Source of the DNA: Microbacterium horticulturae
Lineage (GTDB): Bacteria; Actinomycetota; Actinomycetes; Actinomycetales; Microbacteriaceae
Length of the DNA stretch: 64,000 nt
Assembly (NCBI RefSeq): GCF_029094505.1
Contig: NZ_CP119108.1
Span: 1,364,001 to 1,428,000 of the forward strand
Direction: 5' to 3'
A program made the translations under genes and the position numbers. Shown piece after piece: positions 60,161 through 64,000 of the stretch. Numbering within the stretch: the stretch's first letter is position 1; every line of letters starts with the position of its first letter. Below the pieces are notes generated by a model, which saw nothing but the letters and a program-made list of their open reading frames with translations, ran no database searches and was not told the DNA's origin.

Positions 60161-61203
60161 AGTTCGCGCACCTTCTGGCGCCGGACGATCCAGATGAAGA
60201 ACGGCGCGCCGACCAGAGCGGTGACGATGCCGACGTCGAGTTCGCTGGGCCGTGCGACGAGCCGCCCGATGACGTCGGCGGCCACGAGGAGCCCGGCACC
60301 CGTGATCGCCGAGAACGGCAGCAGCCAGCGGTGGTCGGTACCCACCAGCAGTCGGCACAGGTGGGGGATGACGAGCCCGACGAAGCCGATAGGACCGGCC
60401 ACGGCGGTGGCTGCGCCGCAGAGGACCACCGCGCCCGCGGCCGAAACGAGCCGCGTCCGGGTCACGTGGGCGCCCAGTCCCGCGGCCAGGTCATCGCCCA
60501 GGGCCAAAGCGTTCATGCCCCGCGCACTGAGCAAGCAGATGGCGGCGCCCACGGCGAGCGCCGGTCCCACGAGGCCGATGCGATCCCAGGTGGCACCGCC
60601 GACGCCGCCGATCTGCCAGAACCGGAAGCTCTCCATGGCGTCGGTGCGGGGCAGCAGTACCGCCTGCACGAGCGACGCGAAGGCGGCGGAGGTGGCGGCA
60701 CCGGCGAGCGTGAGCTTGAGCGGTGTGGCACCGCCCGAGCCGAGCGAGCCGACGGCGTACACGAACACGGCGGCGACCGCCGAGCCGATGACGGCGGCCG
60801 CCATCAGGGCGCCCGGCGTGGACACGCCGATCAGCACGATGGTGATGACCACGGCAAGCGCTGCTCCTCCGGAGACCCCCAGGATGCCGGGGTCGGCGAG
60901 CGGATTGCGCGTGATCGCCTGCATCGAGGCGCCCGACAGGGCGAGCGCGGCTCCGACCAGCACGGCCAGCGCGGTGCGTGGCAGCCGGGCGACGACGGCG
61001 GCTTGGCCGACGGTCTCGGTGTGCCCGCCGAGCGCCGCGAGCACGTCGGGGAGAGGAACGAAGCGCACGCCGAGCGCGACCGAGGCCACGCACAGCGCCG
61101 CCAGCGCGCACACGGCGACGACGAGCCAGCCGGTGCGTGCGGTGCGACTGCGCCGGCGTGTGACGGCGAGCGTCGCAGGCCGAGCGGTCGCGGTGGCGGT
61201 CAT
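60157..61203 (-). CDS. FecCD-type permease, first subunit
   Basis: Membrane subunit of the siderophore ABC importer, 348 residues with about ten helices. It shows RLPRTALAVLVGAALALSGA, MQAITRNPLADPGILGVSGG, the GPIGFVGLVIPHLCRLLVG signature of the family and ADVIGRLVARPSELDVGIVT at the C-terminal end. ATG 61203 starts it, 23 nt after the substrate-binding protein gene. With the second permease it forms a heterodimer. Confidence 0.94.
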   Translation of the reverse strand: MTATATARPATLAVTRRRSRTARTGWLVVAVCALAALCVASVALGVRFVPLPDVLAALGGHTETVGQAAVVARLPRTALAVLVGAALALSGASMQAITRNPLADPGILGVSGGAALAVVITIVLIGVSTPGALMAAAVIGSAVAAVFVYAVGSLGSGGATPLKLTLAGAATSAAFASLVQAVLLPRTDAMESFRFWQIGGVGGATWDRIGLVGPALAVGAAICLLSARGMNALALGDDLAAGLGAHVTRTRLVSAAGAVVLCGAATAVAGPIGFVGLVIPHLCRLLVGTDHRWLLPFSAITGAGLLVAADVIGRLVARPSELDVGIVTALVGAPFFIWIVRRQKVREL

Positions 61204-61226
61204 GGTGTCCGAGGTCCTTGCCGAGA

Positions 61227-62264
61227 TCAGCCCAGGGCGTTCGCGAGCAGGGCGAAGTAGTCGTGGATGCCCCAGCCGATCGACAGTGGCGAGGGGTTCG
61301 CCGAGGCGGCCAGCGGTGTGTCGTTCTTCAGCACGGCGACGTGGCCTGCCTTGATCGCGGGGATCTTCGAGAGCAGCGGGTCGGCCTGCAGGCTCTTGAT
61401 CATGGCCTCGGCGTCATCGCCATACGTGACGAACAGGTCGACGTCGTCGAATCGGTCGGCCTGCTCCGACGAGACGGTGACGTAGAACTCGTTGGTCTTA
61501 GCCGACTCCTCCTTCACGACCTGTGGCTCGGGCATGCCCAGGCTCAGCAAGAACCCAGGGCGGGTGTCATGGTCGGTGTAGAAGCCGATCTTGCTGTAGT
61601 CGGCCGGGTCGATGTACGAGAAGAGGACCTTGGCGTCTTTGAGCTTCGGGAAGTCGGCCAGTGCATCGTCGACCTCGCCGTGCAGCTGGTCGATGAGCGC
61701 GTCGCCCTTCTGCTCGAGGCCGATCGCCTGGGCATCCATGCGGATCATGTCCTCGTACGAGGTGCCGTACGCTGTGCCGGGGTAGGCGACCACCGGGGCG
61801 ATCTTCGAGAGCGTGTCGTAGTCGCTCTGCGTGAGTCCCGAGTACGCGGCGAGGATGACATCGGGCCGGGTGTCGGCGACGGCCTCGAAGTCGATGCCGT
61901 CGGTCTCGTCGTAGAGGGCGGGCGTCTCGCCGCCGAGCTCGGCGATCTTGTCTTCGGCCCAAGGCAGGATGCCGTCGTGGTCGTCGTCGCCCCAGGTGAC
62001 CTTCGCCATGCCGACGGGTACGACGCCGAGGGCCAGCGGAACCTCGCCGTTGCCCCATGCCACCGTCGCGACCCGCTCGGGCTTGGACTCGATGGTCGTC
62101 GTGCCGTAGACGTGGTCGATCGTGACGGGGAAGCCGTCGGAGGCCTCGGCCTGGTCAGCGTTGTCGGCGGGGGCTGCGGAGCCGCTTGCGCAGCCGGCAA
62201 GGGCCAGCGAGGATGCAGCGACCACGGACAGGGCGGCCAGCGACAGGGCACGGCGGATGGGCAC
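61227..62264 (-). CDS. Ferric siderophore-binding lipoprotein
   Basis: Extracellular substrate-binding protein of the siderophore importer, 345 residues. The signal peptide ends in lipobox LAGC (Cys24), so the mature protein is lipid-anchored. The two-lobed FepB/FhuD-type fold is suggested by RVATVAWGNGEVPLALGV, DGIDFEAVADTRPDVILAAY and the C-terminal NPSPLSIGWGIHDYFALLA. The siderophore type cannot be told. GTG 62264 has AAGGAG 7 nt upstream. It is first in the operon, behind an iron box that overlaps its -10 region. Confidence 0.94.
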   Translation of the reverse strand: MPIRRALSLAALSVVAASSLALAGCASGSAAPADNADQAEASDGFPVTIDHVYGTTTIESKPERVATVAWGNGEVPLALGVVPVGMAKVTWGDDDHDGILPWAEDKIAELGGETPALYDETDGIDFEAVADTRPDVILAAYSGLTQSDYDTLSKIAPVVAYPGTAYGTSYEDMIRMDAQAIGLEQKGDALIDQLHGEVDDALADFPKLKDAKVLFSYIDPADYSKIGFYTDHDTRPGFLLSLGMPEPQVVKEESAKTNEFYVTVSSEQADRFDDVDLFVTYGDDAEAMIKSLQADPLLSKIPAIKAGHVAVLKNDTPLAASANPSPLSIGWGIHDYFALLANALG

Positions 62265-62295
62265 GAGAGGGCTCCTTCACGGGGCGGTCAGGGTT

Positions 62296-62311
62296 GGTAA
62301 GGCTAGCCTAA
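62296..62311 (-). promoter_or_regulatory. DtxR/IdeR-type iron box for the siderophore operon
   Basis: The minus strand reads TTAGGCTAGCCTTACC, 14 of 16 positions matching the DtxR half-box consensus. The candidate -10 TAGGCT or TAGCCT lies inside it, so an iron-loaded repressor bound here would block RNA polymerase. It is 32 nt upstream of the binding-protein GTG. Confidence 0.82.
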
Positions 62312-62330
62312 CAGCCCCGAACTCCGTGTG

Positions 62331-63002
62331 TCAGGACGCCGGCTCGACCAACCCTGCGTCGTAGGCGAAGATGACGGCCTGCACGCGGTCGCGTGCTCCG
62401 ATCTTGCCGAGCACCTTGCCGACGTGGGTCTTCACGGTCTGTTCGGCGATGAACAGTTCGGCCGCGATCTCACCGTTCGAGCGGCCCTGTCCGATCAGCT
62501 GCAGCACTTCTCGCTCGCGCTCGGTGAGTGCGCCCAACAAGGGGCTTTCGCGTCCGGCTGCCGGCTTCTGCGCGGCGAAGCGCGAGATGAGCCGCCGCGT
62601 CACCCGTGGCGAGAGAAGGGCGTCGCCGTCGGCGACGACGCGCACGGCGTTCACGAGCTCTTCGGGGAGAGCGTCCTTGAGCAGGAAGCCGCTGGCTCCG
62701 GCCTGCAGCGCGTCATACACGTAGTCGTCGATGTCGAACGTCGTGAGCATGATGATGCGCGGCGTCTTCGCGGCGGGGCTGTCGGGGGAGAGGATGCGGC
62801 GGGTCGCCGCGATCCCGTCGAGCTGCGGCATCCGCACGTCCATCAGGATCACGTCGGGCTGTACGCGCACGGCCATCGTGACGGCTTCGGCGCCGTTGGC
62901 GGCCTGTCCGACGACGGTGATGCCGTCATGGGCGTCCAGGAGCGCCGCGAATCCCGCGCGGACGATGGGTTGATCGTCGGCGACGAGGACATCGATGCTC
63001 AC
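62331..63002 (-). CDS. NarL/FixJ family response regulator
   Basis: Two-component regulator of 223 residues. The receiver domain has acidic residues Asp9-Asp10, phospho-acceptor Asp55 in ILMDVRMPQLDG, the switch Thr in IIMLTTFDIDD and Lys in GFLLKDALPEEL. The C-terminal LuxR-type helix-turn-helix is LTEREREVLQLIGQGRSNGE followed by LFIAEQTVKTHVGKVLGKIG. GTG 63002 overlaps the kinase stop by GTGA, so the kinase and regulator are translated together. Its stop lies 67 nt from the siderophore operon start; target genes are unknown. Confidence 0.95.
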   Translation of the reverse strand: MSIDVLVADDQPIVRAGFAALLDAHDGITVVGQAANGAEAVTMAVRVQPDVILMDVRMPQLDGIAATRRILSPDSPAAKTPRIIMLTTFDIDDYVYDALQAGASGFLLKDALPEELVNAVRVVADGDALLSPRVTRRLISRFAAQKPAAGRESPLLGALTEREREVLQLIGQGRSNGEIAAELFIAEQTVKTHVGKVLGKIGARDRVQAVIFAYDAGLVEPAS

Positions 63003-64000
63003 AGGGTGGCCTCCGAGGGGTCGGTCGGGGGCGCTGTCGGAAGATGCGCGACAACCGTCCAGCCGCCGTCCGCGTCGGCCCCCGCTTCCACGCTACCGCC
63101 GAGCAGCTGCGCGCGTTCGCCCATGCCGCGCAGGCCGTGCCCGCCACCCGGAGTGCCCGACGGGTGGTCGGACGGGGCATTGTGCACGCGCAGCGTCAGG
63201 TCGGCGGCATCCGTCGTCACGTACACCGAGATCGCGGCACCCGGAGCGTGGCGGACGGCGTTGCTGAGGGCTTCCTGCACTATGCGGTAGGCGGCGATCT
63301 GCGCGGCGGGTGCTATCTCGTCCGACACCGCCTGGACCAGGCCTACCTCCGCCCCCGCGCGCCGCGTCGTCTCGACGAGGGCGGGGATGTCGTCGATGCC
63401 GCGCTGCGGGGCCAGCTCGGCGGTCTGGTCCTCGGTGCGCAGCACGCCCAGGATGCGGCGCATCTCGGTCAGCGAGGTGCGCGCGGTCGCGGCGATGCCC
63501 TCGAACTCGGCGAGGGCCCGCTCGGGCAGGTCCGGGACGCGATAGCGGGCCGTGGAGGCCTGCACCTGGATGAGCGACATGCTGTGCGCCACGACGTCGT
63601 GCAGCTCGCGCGCGATGCGGGTGCGTTCCTCGACGAGCTCGCGTCGGGTCTGCTCCTGAGCGGTCAGCGCGCGCTGGCTGCTCAGTTCGTCGCCGAGGCG
63701 CAACCTGCCGGCCAGCAGAGCCGCTATCACGTACAGGCCGGCCACGATCGCGACCGTCGTGATGATGTCGTTGGCACTCGCGATGGACGGTTCGATGGCC
63801 GACGCGATCATGCCGGCGGCCACGCCGAACGCGATCAGGATCAGGCCGGTGCGCCATCCATGCAGGAAGGTGAGGGATGCCGTGCACACCGCGAACGCGA
63901 TGAGCATGGGCACCGACCACGGCCAGGGTGCTGTGACGGGCGTCACCCCGAGCGAGGCGAGGGGGAACAGGGCCGCGGATGCCGTGAACAGCACGATGGC
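62999..64000 (-). CDS. Sensor histidine kinase, HisKA_3 type (5' end outside window)
   Basis: NarL-partner kinase; at least 333 residues are visible and the frame is open to the window edge, so the start is probably beyond it (GTG 63994 is in frame but would cut into the first membrane helix region). It has several membrane helices, then a coiled coil and the phospho-acceptor box TRIARELHDVVAHSMSLIQ. The ATPase domain has the N-box YRIVQEALSNAVRHAPGA and the G-box GGGHGLRGMGERAQLLGG. No extracellular sensor domain is visible, so it probably senses a membrane signal. Confidence 0.92.
   Translation of the reverse strand, partial: AIVLFTASAALFPLASLGVTPVTAPWPWSVPMLIAFAVCTASLTFLHGWRTGLILIAFGVAAGMIASAIEPSIASANDIITTVAIVAGLYVIAALLAGRLRLGDELSSQRALTAQEQTRRELVEERTRIARELHDVVAHSMSLIQVQASTARYRVPDLPERALAEFEGIAATARTSLTEMRRILGVLRTEDQTAELAPQRGIDDIPALVETTRRAGAEVGLVQAVSDEIAPAAQIAAYRIVQEALSNAVRHAPGAAISVYVTTDAADLTLRVHNAPSDHPSGTPGGGHGLRGMGERAQLLGGSVEAGADADGGWTVVAHLPTAPPTDPSEATL

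Overview
This window is a chromosomal stretch of a very GC-rich actinobacterium, most likely a Microbacteriaceae member close to Microbacterium. The evidence is gene content and order: an actinobacterial bc1-aa3 cytochrome branch (diheme QcrC, three-helix Rieske QcrA, four-helix CtaF), RbpA, WhiA, OpcA, a tkt-tal-pgi-zwf-opcA-pgl cluster, and a sufB-sufD-ferredoxin-sufC operon. Genes are densely packed with ATGA or GTGA stop/start overlaps, and many start codons lie 6-8 nt after a TANNNT -10 box, the pattern of leaderless actinobacterial mRNAs. No intergenic gap exceeds about 250 nt. I saw no tRNA, rRNA, CRISPR array, insertion sequence or prophage.

Layout. 1-5.0 kb: the end of an M20 dipeptidase, erpA, then ctaC-ctaD-ctaF. 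5.2-10.2 kb: a GNAT gene, then convergent ctaE-qcrC-qcrA-qcrB on the minus strand, with a DtxR-type iron box upstream of ctaE. 10.4-15.9 kb: trpD, a 5'-3' exonuclease co-transcribed with a FUSC exporter, a DksA/TraR zinc finger protein, a MarR regulator divergent from a second FUSC protein, and a PH-like membrane protein. 16-17.6 kb: rpsA. 17.7-20.8 kb: a histidine kinase, a membrane protein with a degenerate GGDEF domain, and a convergent OmpR-type regulator. 20.9-23.6 kb: coaE and uvrB. 23.6-27.6 kb: a five-gene DUF4129-MoxR-DUF58 operon. 27.6-29.7 kb: a large-subunit catalase. 29.9-36.6 kb: uvrA, uvrC, rapZ, whiA. 36.7-41.2 kb: sodA, gapA, pgk, tpiA, secG, rbpA. 41.2-49.3 kb: the pentose phosphate operon on the minus strand. 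49.5-51.8 kb: ctaB and ctaA (heme O and heme A synthesis) flanking a small membrane protein. 52.1-56.2 kb: the suf operon plus a MIP18-family gene. 56.2-57.4 kb: a MalY-type C-S lyase. 57.4-62.3 kb: a siderophore uptake operon behind an iron box. 62.3-64 kb: a NarL-type two-component system that runs off the end.

How it fits together. The window holds most of the cytochrome bc1-aa3 branch and the heme A needed for it, Fe-S cluster assembly (ErpA, SufBCD, MIP18 protein), iron acquisition, oxidative defence (SOD, catalase), central carbon flow and all three Uvr excision proteins. Iron links several parts: the siderophore operon and the ctaE-qcrCAB operon carry iron boxes of equal match quality.

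No wholly new system is proven. The best leads are the predicted iron control of the bc1 operon, the kinase/degenerate-GGDEF/convergent regulator locus, the five-gene MoxR-DUF58 operon without a transglutaminase, and the apparent absence of a normal start codon at the expected place in ctaB.
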